Assembly: GCF_964204865.1 (NCBI RefSeq)
Contig: NC_135263.1
Span: 10,833,426 to 10,897,425 of the forward strand
Origin: Styela clava
Taxonomy: Eukaryota; Chordata; Ascidiacea; Stolidobranchia; Styelidae
Length of the DNA stretch: 64,000 nt
Reading direction: 5' to 3'
Within the stretch, counting starts at the first letter, position 1, and the number at the start of each line of letters is the position of its first letter. Positions 11,301 to 24,591 of the stretch are shown here, piece after piece. The notes beneath the pieces are model-generated. The model was not told where the DNA came from. It saw only the letters and a list, made by a program, of their open reading frames with translations, and made no database searches. A program made the position numbers and the translations under genes.

Positions 11301-14300
11301 TGAGACCAATTTTCAAGAAGATTGTTTAAAACGCGTCGTATGGGGGAAGAAGGTCTATATGACGTCGATCAGCTAGATTCAAATAATCAAAAGTCAATAT
11401 ATATCGTCATGTTTTGCAATATTGCACAGCTGTTTAATTACCTTTATTATTCAAATAATTTCATCAATTAAGTAGCAACATCGAGGGTGGCTTCCATTTC
11501 GTGCCTTGTTACCAATAAATTTCGTAAAAAATATAGAATATTAAACAGACCGAGGATAGATTATTTGATTTGTGGAGCAAGCATTTTAACCTCGCCTCAA
11601 TTTTAGCTTATTCCCATAAAATACAGAAGGCAAAGTGCACCTGGTGGCATGGTTGTGATGTTTTTTGCTGAGGTTTTAGTCTCGAGAATTTGATTTATTC
11701 TATACTAAGAGTGTCACACTTTTTGTGAACAAATTGAACAATCACCGTAATTCGAACTTTTTTCAAATCTAAACAGAGAAGAGTAGTAGATTGAATTAGA
11801 GGTTCAAATGTTTTTTTCTCGCAAGAGATAAGAATATATTTAAAGTTAAAATTGTTAACTGAATACGTAAGTGTTTCAATATTATACCTAGTGTTTCAAT
11901 ATTATGTAATATTTCTCATTTAGCCTTACCCTCATTAGATCTTGCTTGTGACTAATAAAGCAGGATTTGTAAATTTTAAACTTATGTAAAATATCCATGG
12001 TTGACGTACGGTTTGAGACATTTGACAAACGTGATTGACTTGAAAGAACACAAAATATTATTTTTCTAGAAAAAGTACTCAAATACTGCTGGGTATATTG
12101 CGTCATTCGCACTTGTTACATTCCTGACCCTCTTAATCTGAAGGTAAACAACTTCATGTTTTATAAGAACAGTTTTCTCGGTGTTACTCAAGTGGATTGC
12201 CCGTGTATGTGTGTTTCGTGTTGCATATCCTCTATGTTCCATTAACGTAATGACCCATACTAGGTATGAACATGAGAACTATTCCCACACCCTATTCCGT
12301 CAACTTATCTTAAACAACTTCTGTGGGAAAGAAAGCAGAATAAATACAATAAATTATACAATTTCATTCCGATTTATGGCTCCCGTCAAGGATCATCATT
12401 TGTATATAATAAGCACTGTTTTTGCTACGAGAATCCGCTTACATGGAATTTGCCTAAGTACAGTCCTGGGTTCTATTATTGGGAAAGGATAAGCCTTCGC
12501 AAACACAGGTTTCACCGCTTAAAAGCTAACAATCGTAAGATCAATCGCGGGGAGATTTGTGGAGGCCTGCAATTCTGTGCGTATTGCAAAAAGTAGGTCC
12601 GTTTTTAATCTTGAGTTGTTTTGTTTTGGTGCTTGACCTCATCTATGAAGATCACTATACAACAACGATTTTTGGTTTTGTGATTGCGGCCCGGCTACTG
12701 ATATATACGTGAAAGAGCCGCAAATAAGTCGGTGCGCTCATTTAGCATTTTAAGCAACCGTGACAAAAATTGGATTTAGTAAACGGTGTTTTTGATGGGG
12801 CGTGACTCCCCCAATTAACGCAAAATTGGACGGTAGCATTTTGACCTTATTGGCAAGAATTGCAAAAGCCGCATATAAATGTGCTAGCACAGGATATTAT
12901 TTTGTAAAGTAGGAACTTAAGAAGTAAGGAAAATGCAAGTTTTTGACAAAATTTGAGGCGAGTTTAATAAGCGTGTTGTTTTATTAGCTGCCGCGGTTTA
13001 TGTTAGTTTGCATCTGTGAGTTCACTTCAGATTTCGGATCCTTTTTGAATGCTTATCATTTTGTGAAATAAAAACTCTTACCAGTTTACCGCATTAAATA
13101 TTTTAAGAAATTATGATTGAACAATCAGTCCTTCAAAAAATGTTTAAAAATCGTTTAAGTATACCTTTTCCGTTGCGAAGAATACCAAATTTCAGCCTTT
13201 ATATGACAGAACACCACCTTTCTCGTAAAGAGATTCACTGAGTAGTTTTGGACAATTATAATATAAGGGCTGTCGGACTACCTATACAATAGCTTTATAT
13301 GGGTATATATCACATAAAAAGATAGAAAACGCAAGAATACCAAAAATGAATTGAGCTAAAATATTTCGAAGCCATGTGTAGCAAAGAGCAAAAATATCAA
13401 AAAGTGTCTTGTAAAGCTGTCATGGTGAAAATAATTAGCATTCTTTAAATTCAACAATTTATAGTTTACCACATCAATTTTAAAACCACTGATCAAAAGA
13501 TTGTTGCAATAAGTGCAGAAGGCAAACTAGTAACTGATTCTCGTGCGAAAGTAAATGATGACATATTTCCAGGATTGTTATGAGTGAGACTCACAATGCC
13601 TTGGAAATTAATTTTGGAATGTTGTATGTTGTATTTTGATTTTGACATTGTTGACGAAATAAAATACTACTACTACTTTATAAATTTGGTTAAAAATCAA
13701 GAACAAACTTTTCGACTTTGCAGTCAAGATGTACGTTTGATTACATATATATGACAATGATATCATTTATGTATATGTACGGTATATGTATTTGTCAAAA
13801 AAAATAAGAAAAAATTGTTTATTGACTTTTCCCCAAAATTTTTTTTGTCCTCTGCGTTCTCAAATACTTTTCGTCATTGAAATATTAATTTTACCTTACC
13901 CTAAACGTAATTTACTTTTTCATTCGTCATAATTGCTTAAAAGAATTTACGAGCATGACTTGGCGTGGAAGTGCCTTCGACCACTTGGCCCCGCATCTGG
14001 TTCCGAAGAGGAGAAGTTACTTTCCCGCCAAACATTATCATTAGTCACGTTTGTTTATGTTTTCAAGTCAGCCTTGCCAACCAATAAATCAAGATGTCTA
14101 ATCGGGCTAGCACACTGCTTACATCTTCATAACCTTTGTAGGTGAACATATATTTTCTAAAAATATACCGGTACTCTTAATATTGTTGTTATAGTTATTC
14201 GTCCAAAATAACTTTGATTGGTGACAGATGTACGTGACTTATGATACACTACCAGAAAGTAAGTACCAAACAATGTTTAAAAAGTTTATTGGACATGGAG

Positions 14301-16101
14301 TGAACCTTTGGGTCGTTTTGTTTTTATGTTGCTTTTCTCTTCAATTGCTGGACCAATTGCTTTGAAATGTTCAGTGGTTGAAGCTTGTTGTTGTCGATTG
14401 AAGGATATCACTTTTATTTATTTCAAAACTATAACAGCATATGTGAGCTCTATAGGATTCGATTTTCACTTCAAAGTTATGTGTATTGACGTTATCAAAA
14501 TTAAAAATTGCGTGTCATGGTTCTGTGGCAACATCTCAGTGATTTAGTACTACTTTGTTTGGGCCTTTGGCTCCATATATTTGAGCAATGCTCTCTTGTT
14601 ATGAAAATCATACGGAAACAAAAAGGGTAAAGGGCTAGCAGTTTGGGCAAAGTTATTGTGCTAGCTAGTACAATAATTTAGTATTTCGGGATTTTGGTTT
14701 GATAAAGTTCTCAGAATTGCCGTGATGTACGTCAGGACTAATGTAGTCATTTCGTATTTTTTCAATAGTTAATGCATAATTTTACAGTTATAAAATTAAC
14801 ACTCAGGGTGTCTCCATCTTATAAAATATATATAGATATATTTAGTCTTCTTTAAAAAAAAATATAAACAATTTAGAAAAATCAACTTGAATTTCCATCC
14901 TATCAATTATAAATGTTATTCAATCAAGATACAAAATTTAAATAGCAAACTAAGTCGTGTAAACATACGATAAAAATAGACGAAATAATTAACAATGTAG
15001 ATAAATACGGAAACTTCCGATAAGGCACGCGTTTAGAAATACAATGCACGGAAATTACTCGCGTGCTGTTGTTTGTTTTTGACCATAAGGTATTCATAAG
15101 ATGATCAGTAGGATGAAGCCGTTTAACCAAAACAATTCAGCAGTTATCAGTAAATACCCCCTCCCGTTCAAAAGCAAACATGAGAATATAGTTTACGTAT
15201 GTAATATGTCGATTATATTACTTCGTCTAATCCTAGCTTTTAAAGGATTACCATACCTTTGAAAAATAAAGGGTGAAGATGGCGATATAAAAGCATTTCG
15301 TTGATGGCAGAGGTATAATAGTTGTTTTGTGAAGGTTTTGCTTAGCTGGCAGCTTCATTCGTAGTGGCACATACATAGCCGTCATAAAAGAATACGCTTT
15401 GCTGGGAAATCGCATGGTCCTATACAACCTCTACTTGACTCTTTTAACTCTGAAGTGCTTTAAAAGCCACAACCAAGGAATCGGTATAAATTAGACAAAT
15501 AACACCGATTTCATTTATTGTACCTGCAAAAGTTAGCCTACTTTAGATTTCAGTTAGAAGAAGTACCAGTGGTAAATAAACATTACTGATTTCTGAGATG
15601 TATTCAGACTATTTGAAAGCAAAACAAATAGAAACCTTCATCTCAAACGCGACAAAATATTGCAGCCTACTCCAGGATGAGACCCAAACGGTGGTGAAAT
15701 TGCGGTGGCGTTCAAACGGCACAAACCGACACGCGCGCTTTTTCGTCTCTGCGTAGCTGAAATCACTTTTGCACTCAATATAAAAGCTTTTGAGAGACGA
15801 ACAAGACCTCATTCTCTCGTAACTGTTGGACCGGCTTGGTTTTGCGAAGTGGATCGTACTTCAGAAACCCTATTGTCATTCATGTTACGCATATGTATTC
15901 TAATATATCAAAACTATGCCAAAATCGTGGGATCTCAATATACGGCGGTGCTCCTGATGGGTAGACACAACCGTCGTTCGATAAATATCGTAGACATTTT
16001 AACGATGGCAAGCCCCGTACGGTTATCCTAGCTTTAGTACTTACTGATCGACATGTTTTCATTTGTCAGGTATATTGATTGGCTTATAAGGAAAAACGAA
16101 T
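5321..16101. other. Long intergenic region, no gene seen
   Basis: About 10.8 kb between the hAT element and the sFRP gene. Open frames here are short, lack recognisable motifs and have no plausible splice structure. The longest is 157 codons at 7258-7731 on the minus strand. Short TA microsatellites lie at about 6919-6934 and 7362-7377. The last few hundred bases must include the sFRP promoter and 5' UTR, but I could not pick a convincing core promoter. Enhancers may be present and cannot be recognised by eye. Confidence 0.6.
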
Positions 16102-19100
16102 ATGAAATTTTTTATAATACTGGCAACAGTTTTGTTGATTACTTTGATTTTATGTGTTGATGCCGCTCAAGAAACAGCAGCGAAGTCCCATAAGAAGCGG
16201 CCTACTCGAAGGATATTAGACTCTTCCAATGTAGTAGTCGAAAAACGTCAGCGCAGGAAAAACAGAAACAAAAAGAAGGGGGTTTCGAGATTGCCCCCGC
16301 CGGTTTCTGTGGCTTCGCCAGTCGTGGAAGCTTTCACCGATATATTTCACCCACCCGTAACGGAATACAGACAGACTCAGTGTAAAGAAATTCCACCGCA
16401 GTTTGCCCTTTGTTATGACATTGGGTATAAAAAGTGAGTAAATAACATTACTTTTACAATAGTTTTCTGGTCATATGGAGATCATGAGCTAAAAAGTGCC
16501 AGATGGTTGGTTGGTAACAATTTAACTTGAGACGGTCTTGAGGCTAATTTTTTATTTGTTATGCGCGCACGGTTTTCTGTATTATGAACTATATTTTTCT
16601 TCTCACTTCTAGAATGCACTTGCCAAACCTCCGTGGACATGATTCCATGGACGAACTTCAAAAACAATCCAATGAATGGACTCCTTTACTGGCCACCAGA
16701 TGTCATCCCGAAGCGCGAAAGTTTCTATGCTCTGTATTCGCACCGGTTTGCGTTGAAGGTAAGTGTCAATTCGTCTGGAAAATTTCGTGAATCTCCTTCT
16801 GTCATGCACCAAAATAGAACTGTTAAGTTTATTCTCAGGGTATTCTCGTTTTATATATATTCATAGCTTTAACATATTATAAAATGTAAACGTGTTTATT
16901 TTGCACGTCGACTTTAAATTTATAAGTTCAGATTGCTGTCATTATTTTTCAAATTTCATTGCGCATAAAGACCACACAACTTATATTTACGTCACTCCTG
17001 TTTTTGTTGGGTCATGGTGAATGCATGTAACTCTTAATATAATATTTTTCTTACAGATTTCAGCAAACCCATCCCACCATGCCGATCACTTTGCGAAGCA
17101 GTACGTGACGGTTGTTCTCCTGCAATGGCGCGGTTCGCTTACCCTTGGCCACACATGCTAGATTGTTCTCAATTCCCTGCTGACGATACCCTATGCATTC
17201 CTTCAGAGACGCCGAAGATATCAACGCCCAATATGACCCCTTCTGGTATGTAGTTTATTGTTTTTGTTTATTTGGTAGGGATTACTTTTTTTGTAAACAA
17301 AATGTCACGTTGTGCGAACCACCCACGCAAATTGGATTTGGTGAAAATCCACTAATACGATTGGATTATAAAAACACGTTCAGGATGATACTGTTCAATA
17401 AAAATGAAGAATACGAGATTTTTGAGATGCGAAAAGCATTCAACTTTTTTCTGACCATTCATGAGGAATTGTTGATAAGTAAGTGTGATTGATGTTTCGC
17501 GGAAATAAAGGAAAGATATACTTATATAGGCCTACCTTATAGGGCCTATAGGCTTTCCCGGAGAAAAAGTTGTTTTACATAATATGCTGTACTCAATGTC
17601 ACTCTTCAAGTCGCAAAAAAATAAACTTCTTAATGCCCGAAAAGCTTTGTTTTTGAATAAAAGAAAATTGTAGGCCAACAACTCAGCAATCACCACCAAT
17701 AAAAGCTTGTAAACTTCTGTCATAGATTTAGTATTCTTTTTGAGTGGATGACTTGCATCACACCTGTGAAAACTAAACCATCTGTCCGCGAGAAGTAAAT
17801 AAGCGAAACCAAGTGCAAATTTGGCTGCGCTTCAGCGATTTTTGATGGCACAATTCACTTATGCATTGTGTTGAGCGTAACAAAACATTTCCGGGTTATT
17901 TTGGCAGAGTCATTTATTGATTTTGTACTGTTCTGATAGGCAAGGTGGAAAATCTCCAAAAAGTGTCTATCACACCTTTTCGCATATTACAGCACGGCTA
18001 TTGATGGTTTCGGAAGCACGCACGGCAAACGGGAGGCGCAAGTTATTTCGTTGTTTCCACTTAATTGAGTTTCAAAGAACACACGCCGTCATCGTATCAT
18101 AAAACATTGTCTAGCGCTTGTCATTCGTCGCCATTCGGTTTTACTCCGATATCGCTTTGAAACGAAATGAAGCAGGGCGTACGCTAAACGATCTTTAAAT
18201 TCCGACACGACATTTCATTTCCTATGTGATATTTTATGTTCGAATTAGAATGGACCGCCGATACGGAAGAGGTTTCAAATAAATAAATTGGGTTGTTATT
18301 ATTACAGGACGTCCTATACTAGCGGAACGATAGCTGTCGTTATTTTGACACAAGTGACAAGTTTTTTTTGTCTCGTTTAGAAATGTCCAGTATGACAACA
18401 TACGGTTCGCAGTTCTATTCATTTGCGATTTTAAATCTCCTACTGTCTGTAAACCAATGAAATTACCAAATAGACAGTGTTCTTATACAGAGATTCCAAC
18501 CTATGAATTTTCTGATTTTTGTGCTGAGAATGTACACTGCACAATATTTATTCTATATTTTGTTCTTATTTACAGCTACTAAGACATGTGCGCCTTGCCG
18601 TCAAAAGAAAATAACTTCAAGTTTCAAGAAAAAGCTATGTTCTTTTGATTTTGGTGAGTAGAGATACCTTATTAATATTTTCATTCAATTATTCATCGTT
18701 CGTTTGGTACATAACGCTGCTTCAGTTTTTCAGCGCGATAAACGACTGTCTTGGTATTTTATTTATAATTTTTTTGTTTTATATTCGTAGTCATGAAAGC
18801 ACGGGTAAAGCTTGTCTCATATCACAAAGGCAGTACAAAAATTTTACTGGAAAAGAAATCTCGTTCGGTCTTCAAGTGGCTTGATCAAGTAGACTCAAAA
18901 TCAGCAGGTCGGAAAATGGCTAAAAAGAGTACGATTTGGATGAAAGATGGTTTGAACTGCACTTGTGATGTCTTGGATGGTGTACACAGCGACTACCTTA
19001 TCGCAGGATGGCAGCAAGGCAGTAAATTGAAGCTCCATAGCATCACTAAGTGGCGAAGATCAAATAAAAGAATTAGCAAGCTACTGAAACGAAAAAATTG

Positions 19101-19143
19101 TGGCATGAATTACGCCAAGAATAAGAGGAGTGGAGGACATTGA
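16102..19143 (+). CDS. SFRP: Secreted Frizzled-related protein, SFRP1/2/5 type
   Basis: Five coding exons with GT-AG junctions: 16102-16433, 16613-16758, 17057-17245, 18576-18653 and 18791-19143. They join in frame to 365 codons plus TGA. Residues 1-21 form a signal peptide (FFIILATVLLITLILCV core). Residues 27-62 are a strongly basic stretch (KKRPTRR, RQRRKNRNKKKG). Residues 94-206 are a Frizzled cysteine-rich domain with all ten cysteines, including PCRSLCEAVRDGCSP, WPHMLDC and LCIP. A netrin-like domain follows from CAPC (227-230) to Cys352, including KWRRSNKRISKL. Known family role: extracellular Wnt binding and modulation. There is no seven-pass membrane part, which excludes a Frizzled receptor. 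NMT at 218-220 and NCT in the netrin-like domain are possible N-glycosylation sites. The long basic N-terminal extension is unusual against human SFRP1 (314 aa) and may bind heparan sulfate (inference). Confidence 0.95.
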
Positions 19144-20304
19144 ACTAAAATATAAGAGCATCACCACGTTCTATACAAAGGCACTTCTTCCAAAGGAATG
19201 GAAGAAAAGATGAGAGCAGGAAGCGATGACAATATTAGCAAGACTGGATTCTGGAAGATTTATCCTCGACTTTTCGTCCCACAATTATAGATGATGTACT
19301 TGGAAATACCCAGACATGCGGCGGTGTAGTTGTAATTAAACTTGAGCAGGATATACAAAGAATTTGTGTATGTACAATCTTTCATATTCGCTCTAAGTAT
19401 GCATAATATCAAGCATTTTCACAATCTTTCATCCGGCTAATATGTTAAAGAAGCTGGACTATAAACAATGGTTTAGGATAAATCTTTTCTTTCAATTGTG
19501 AAACAATATCACCCTCTCAACCAATTTCTATTGCTAATTGTGATTCCCTCAAACGCAACAAAATATTGTCCTCCCTATTTTTATATTTTGAAGGAAATAA
19601 ATATTATTTCAATTTATATTTTAAATTTCCATTTTCACCAAGTTTATCGTGTGATATTTATGATTACTGCGAACAAACAAACTTTTGTATTCTTTATATT
19701 TATTGTAATGTTTTTGCACTTTTTTATTTTCTTTCGTATTTTATCATTAAACTTTATGTAAATTTAATAAATTCCTTCTCATCAAGCGGAAGAGCATACC
19801 GAAAATAAAACAGTAAACAGCAATCACATTCGATGTTCATGACCAATCCAATGAACTAAGACAAATAATCAAAAGTTGTTGGTATGTAACAAATGGACGC
19901 TATGTCACTGTTTAAATTATTACGTGGGGAAGGTTTCATACGCAACCACGACAACAGTTGGTTTGAAAGTTTCTGACGCGGCCAAGGCCAATTCGATATA
20001 TATAATTAGCAACGACAGCTTAGCTAGCATGCAACTCGATGATCGGTGGGCACAATTGGCACCCGTCAAATATAAAATTTGCGACCGGTGTGTTACTACT
20101 AATCTGCAAATTGCAAAAGAATACCAACGCATCATACGTAAGTAACTAATTACCTAGAAGCAATTAGTCACGTTACTTTCGGTGATTTCTTCATCTATAT
20201 TCAACAACTCTTTGTGACATCTCCACATTTTCTAGGCCGTGTGTCCCATGTTACAGAGGATATCTGTTAATTAAAGTGTGCTGTTTGATTTGGAAATAAG
20301 TTCA
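19144..20304. other. 3' flank of sFRP, no further gene seen
   Basis: AT-rich DNA after the sFRP stop, likely including its 3' UTR. Candidate AATAAA poly(A) signals lie near 19596, 19766 and 19803, and I cannot decide between them. Short frames at 19498-19808 are low-complexity Phe/Ile/Tyr-rich translations and not credible. Confidence 0.5.
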
Positions 20305-20420
20305 ACATTGACCCACTGCCTATCTCAATCAGCTTTCTTACCTTCGACCCACTGCCCTATTCTTCCCCTCCTCGATACACTGCGCTGTCTCCCTCACGCG
20401 TCCTCAGACCACCGTACTTG
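20305..20420 (-). repeat. Minisatellite units, inverted orientation
   Basis: A C-rich run containing CGACCCACTGCC twice and related CTCCCTCA pieces. It is the reverse complement of the G-rich unit (GTGGGTCGAGGATAGGAAGG core) found at 20760-20955, 21676-21922 and 39998-40066. The copies are diverged. Confidence 0.55.
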
Positions 20421-20759
20421 ACCCCACCGCTTCCACACTCGCTATATACAGCTTCGTTATTTTCGACTTTACCCACGCCCCGACCACCAAATTCAACCTT
20501 TATCTACCACTCGACTATATCTTGTGTAACTTTCAAAAATGCACAGATAGTAGATGAATTTCTAGCAATATATCAAGTTAAAAGTAGCACATTTTTGGCT
20601 ACCAGTAATGGCAAATCCAGACAATAAGCCTACGTTAAATACAAACAACCTTATTGACATGCCTCCCCGTGGTATGCTTCAATAATTTAATTGGCACAAT
20701 TGAACCGCACAAAACCTGGAAAAAGATCCGAGATTAGCAAGGCGGTATATATAAGGAGG

Positions 20760-20955
20760 GTGAAAACAGTGGGTGGGTCAAGAATAGGAAGTTAGGGCCG
20801 TGATTCGAGTGTAAGATGGCTGCGGGAGATTGGACAATAGGTCGAGTAGATAAGGGATGCGGGGGATGAGCGAGGTAGGGCAGTGGGTCAAAAGTAGGAA
20901 GACTGAGGGAGATCGGCAGTTGGGAGTGGATCGAGGGTAGGGAGATAGGCAGCAG
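20760..20955 (+). repeat. G-rich minisatellite, first direct block
   Basis: Degenerate tandem units of about 30-36 bp built on GTGGGTC-(A/G)AG-ATAGGAAG-CTGAGGGAGAT. At least four can be recognised. The block is cut off at its right by the element at 20956-21675, and the same repeat resumes after it. Confidence 0.75.
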
Positions 20956-21675
20956 AGTTGGATCAATTACAGTAATTCAGTTCAATTACAATTACTTCCT
21001 TACATATTTCAATTACATTACAATTACTCCGTGCAAAAAATAACAAATTACATTCACAACAGAGCAGAGCGAAACAGCCCTTTGACGCTACTGCTACCCT
21101 CAAAAAAATTCCCGAGTTTCGCGTGGCAAGAATTTACAGAATCAAACCAGACAGCCAGTGTTCCCATGGATTTAGCCTATTTTTCACAGCTATTTCCAGA
21201 CTAATTTTTCATTGTAACTTTTAAAACTACAATTCATAAGGAGGTAAATGATGATTGACTTATTTGATCCATACCTAAATTTCCGAAACATAACTAAAAA
21301 CTAAAGAATATAGCATTCAAAAACGCAAAATGAGGTAAAGTTTACAACCACGACTGAAAATTTGTCTGACTGTCTTAACAGATGTGAAAAAGCATAAGGT
21401 TACGTCACTTTTTCGCATCTTGCTGACTGGCTAATGTTACGAAATGAAAAAGGAAGGCGATTCTCGGAAAAAGCCTCTTGGAAAAAAATTTCACCTCGTG
21501 TTATTGCGGGCCAGATGAAAGAACGCTGTAGTTTGGTGACCCCTCGTGTAATTGAAAGTGTATTTGAGCCAAATTTTAGCAAATTACAATTACATTTGCA
21601 CAGACTGAAAATTCCTCAATTACATGAAAACCTGTAATTAATTACATCAATTGCAATTACAAATGATCCAACTCA
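20956..21675. mobile_element. MITE-like element inside the minisatellite
   Basis: Inverted ends GAGTTGGATCA (left) and TGATCCAACTC (right) enclose about 720 bp. Both subterminal regions are rich in AATTACAATTAC/GTAATT motifs. Minisatellite units abut it on both sides, so it inserted into the array. No coding region or clear target duplication is seen, so I do not assign a superfamily. Confidence 0.65.
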
Positions 21676-21922
21676 GTGGGACGAGATAGGGAGGATGAGG
21701 GAGATAAGGCTGTGGGTCGAGGGTAGGAAGGCTGAGGGAGAAGGGGCAGTGGATCGAGGATAGGAAGGCTGAGGGAGGTAAGGCGACTGGTCAAGAATAG
21801 GAGGGCTGTGGACGATTGCGCAGTGGGTGAGGATAGGAAGGCTGTGGGAGAATTGTTTTGAGGGCAGAAAGGCTGACGGTCAGTGGGTCGAAGATAGTAA
21901 GGCTGAGCGAGATAGGCAGTAG
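21676..21922 (+). repeat. G-rich minisatellite, second direct block
   Basis: Six or seven diverged units of the form GTGGGTCGAGG-TAGGAAGGCTGAGGGAGA. The array stops in mid-unit at GGCAGTAG where the BEL/Pao LTR begins and resumes with GTAGGTCGAG at 39998. The last four bases (GTAG, 21919-21922) are the left copy of the target duplication. Confidence 0.8.
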
Positions 21923-22771
21923 TGTAACAGCCGTTCTTTGTGACCTGGACGACACCGACTGCACACTAGATATTTATTAACAGTTCGATAACGCGGTCTT
22001 TCAAGCCCCAAGTTTGTATCTTCAATCCAGAAAATCACACAACTCGAAGTATACAGTTGACACGGTTATTTTAATACAAACGTAAAAACAAATCAATACA
22101 AAATACTTGCAATAAATAAATAATCGTACACAATTCGGCCTTCTCAACTTTATGAACACATTTATCAAACATAGTTAATTAACAAGTCTAACCAAATTAC
22201 TATTAAATAACTTGCAGCCTTCAAATCAGAAAGAGTTACAAATTATAACATACCGAATTTGTCTGCTATTCCAGGCTTAAATTATCATAAGTTGAACATG
22301 AAATCATTCGTCAATGAAATCCGAACAAATCAATTAAATAAACTATACCTGTAAAAACAACCACAAAGGCAATCTAATGTTCATATAAACATCCCTAAAC
22401 TAGGCCTATGTGGAACCGCCATATTCTACAATATTTAATCGTCCTACTGTCAAAACAGAAAGTCAAGGTCGCTGAACAATTTTAACTCATTTACAAATTA
22501 CACCGAAACGTGCGCCATTCTCTGCAAAAGTAAAGCGCTATCTAAAGCAAATTACCGAAACTATCCTTGTCTAAGCGAGACATGTCTGGGCAAGCAATTG
22601 CCCCCGAAGACTCTCTCAATTGTTTCGTAACAAAGTGTGTGGAAGCACACTGTCAATCAAGTGAAATTACGGCGTCAACAATAACAAATAAATCACTACA
22701 CAAGTTAAGTTAAACGGACGCAATGTTTGAGTCAATAGAAAAATCAAGTGAATGCAATTCTCGATGTAACA
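21923..22771 (-). repeat. BEL/Pao 3' LTR
   Basis: 849 bp, TGTAACAGCC to CGATGTAACA on the plus strand; read on the minus strand it starts TGTTACATCGAG. It aligns along its length with 30628-31250 plus 39795-39997, with scattered substitutions and small indels (roughly 5% different by eye). The insertion is therefore not recent. Confidence 0.92.
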
Positions 22772-22784
22772 TTCCCCCAGCCAG
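22772..22784 (-). other. Polypurine tract next to the BEL 3' LTR
   Basis: On the minus strand CTGGCTGGGGGAA directly precedes the LTR start TGTTACA. A purine-rich run here is where plus-strand DNA synthesis begins in LTR retrotransposons. The run has two pyrimidines at its 5' side. Confidence 0.65.
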
Positions 22785-22856
22785 ATGTTGGAACCCAGTG
22801 AAAACATCTTACACACAAATTTCTTACATCGAGAATATCACACACTTGAAAACATT

Positions 22857-23949
22857 TTACTCATTAACTCCATGAATCAAGCACAACTTAGCAATTGGCC
22901 TTCTCAGTAAACCCTTGCATGTCTTCACAGTAACTTGACGCACAGCTCCAAGTTTATCAGGTGTAGTTTCCATAACACGTCCAGTCTGCCACTTCCCTCT
23001 GGGTATAGTATTGTCCACAAGTAGCACAATATCGCCAACTTCCATATTACGTTCTTTAGAGGTCCATTTATGTCGTGTCTGAAGTGTGGGTAAGTATTCT
23101 TTGGTCCATCTGATCCAAAACTGATCAGCTAAATACTGAATTTGTTGCCATCTTCGTCGAGTGTAACAATCCTTTTTGTCGAATATGCCGGGAGGTAAAT
23201 TACTTGCAGGATTCAGTAATAGCAATAGATTTGGAGTGAGTGGCTCATCATCCTTCGGATCAAAACGTATTGGATTGATGGGTCTAGAATTCAACTGTGA
23301 TTTCACTTCACAAAAAATAGTAGCCAAAGCTTCATCTGACACCAACTGATCGTGTGAGAGAGTAATCAAAATCTTTCGAACTGATCGAATTAATCTTTCG
23401 TAACATCCTCCAAAATTAGAAGCAGTAGGTGGATTGAATTGGAATTTAATATTCTCCTGACGCAAAAATTGTCCACCTTTGCTTGAATTCCAAACTTTTA
23501 TTTCTTTACGTAGGATTTTATTTTCGGCAACGAAGTTACTACCGTTGTCACAGATGAACTTGAATGGTCTACTTCTACGTGCAATAAATCTTAACGCATT
23601 TATGAATGAATCTGCATCCATCGAGTATGCAACTTCCAAGTGTACGGCACGAGTTGTCATGCATGTAAATATACAGCCCCACCTCTTAACAGTGCTTCGT
23701 CCTGGTTTTCACAGGAAAATGTCCAAAGTAGTCCACTCCAACATATGCAAATGGGCTTGCACCTGGTGTGACTCTTTCTTTTGGAAGATCTGCCATAATC
23801 TGTTTACTCACAGGTGAACTTCTTCTTCGACAAACCATGCATTTTCTGATAACAGATTTCACCATAGCGCCTCCTTCAAAAATCCAAAATCGTTGTCGCA
23901 GAGAAGTCCATGTACTTCCCATACCAAAATGATGTGTAGGTAGATACAT
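22857..23949 (-). pseudogene. BEL/Pao integrase, frameshifted
   Basis: Two overlapping reading frames. The upstream piece (23686-23949) has the zinc-binding part with paired cysteines (CMVCRRR) and the start of the catalytic core at VGVDYFGHF, giving the first Asp. The downstream piece (22857-23660) has TTRAVHLEV, the second Asp in CDNGSNF, and the Glu in GGCYERLIRSVRKIL. It ends with the BEL-specific C-terminal region (GDIVLLVDN, LRRPIAKL) and a stop at 22857. All three catalytic acids are present, but a frameshift near 23.67 kb separates the first from the other two. Confidence 0.85.
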
Positions 23950-23968
23950 GATGTTCTCTTATAATCAT

Positions 23969-24570
23969 CTAAGTTACATGATGTTTGTGAGGGAGTATAA
24001 TCGGATGTTTAACATCAAAATCAACCGGTGCATTTCTCAATTTCCCACCAACTCTGATGAAGCCATCTTTCACAATCGGATTGAGTTTATGCAGGAAATT
24101 TAAAATCTTCAATCTCTTCAGTACTTGTTTTCCAGATGTACTTCTATGATTGCCTTTCAGTAAGGCATCAAGGACTTCGCCAAATTCTTGCCTTTGTATA
24201 TTTTTCAAAATATCATCACCAGCAACTTGCAATTCTTCAACTCCAAGTTGCTCATTGCACTTAAAATTCTTCTTCTTCTCATGAAAGTAGTCTTTGAATC
24301 GAATCATTCATGCACTTGCCTTTTTCAACTTATACCATGTTGAGAAATATGAAATGAATTTATCCATGGCTTCAAAGCAAAATCAGTAACATAATTCGCA
24401 ACAACTCGTGGCTTGCATCTTACAAATTCATCAGGAAGCTCAGGTAACTGCACTGGCGGTTCAGGCCAATGTTCCTCTTGCTCTTGGAGAAATGATGGTC
24501 CTTTTAGCCATCGTTCATCCATCAATGACTGTACCGACAACCCTCTGGATGTATCATCTGCCGGATTCAA
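23969..24570 (-). pseudogene. BEL/Pao region between RNase H and integrase
   Basis: Two frames (24325-24570 and 23969-24307). The first carries NPADDTSRGL, a conserved BEL/Pao block after RNase H. The second carries GGKLRNAPVDFDVKHPIILP, the usual lead-in to the integrase zinc-binding domain, followed by HKHH. The frames are offset, so at least one indel lies between them. Confidence 0.75.
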
Positions 24571-24591
24571 ATCTGTAGGTACATATCTCCA

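Noticed and set aside
12181-12492. 103-codon plus-strand frame
   Set aside because: No family resemblance and no upstream or downstream exon that would join it.
16102-19143. Frizzled receptor instead of sFRP
   Set aside because: After the cysteine-rich domain the gene encodes a netrin-like domain and a stop, with no seven-pass membrane region.
20760-21922. Regular G-rich repeats as a possible CRISPR-like array
   Set aside because: Units are contiguous and diverged, without unique spacers, in an animal genome; this is a minisatellite.
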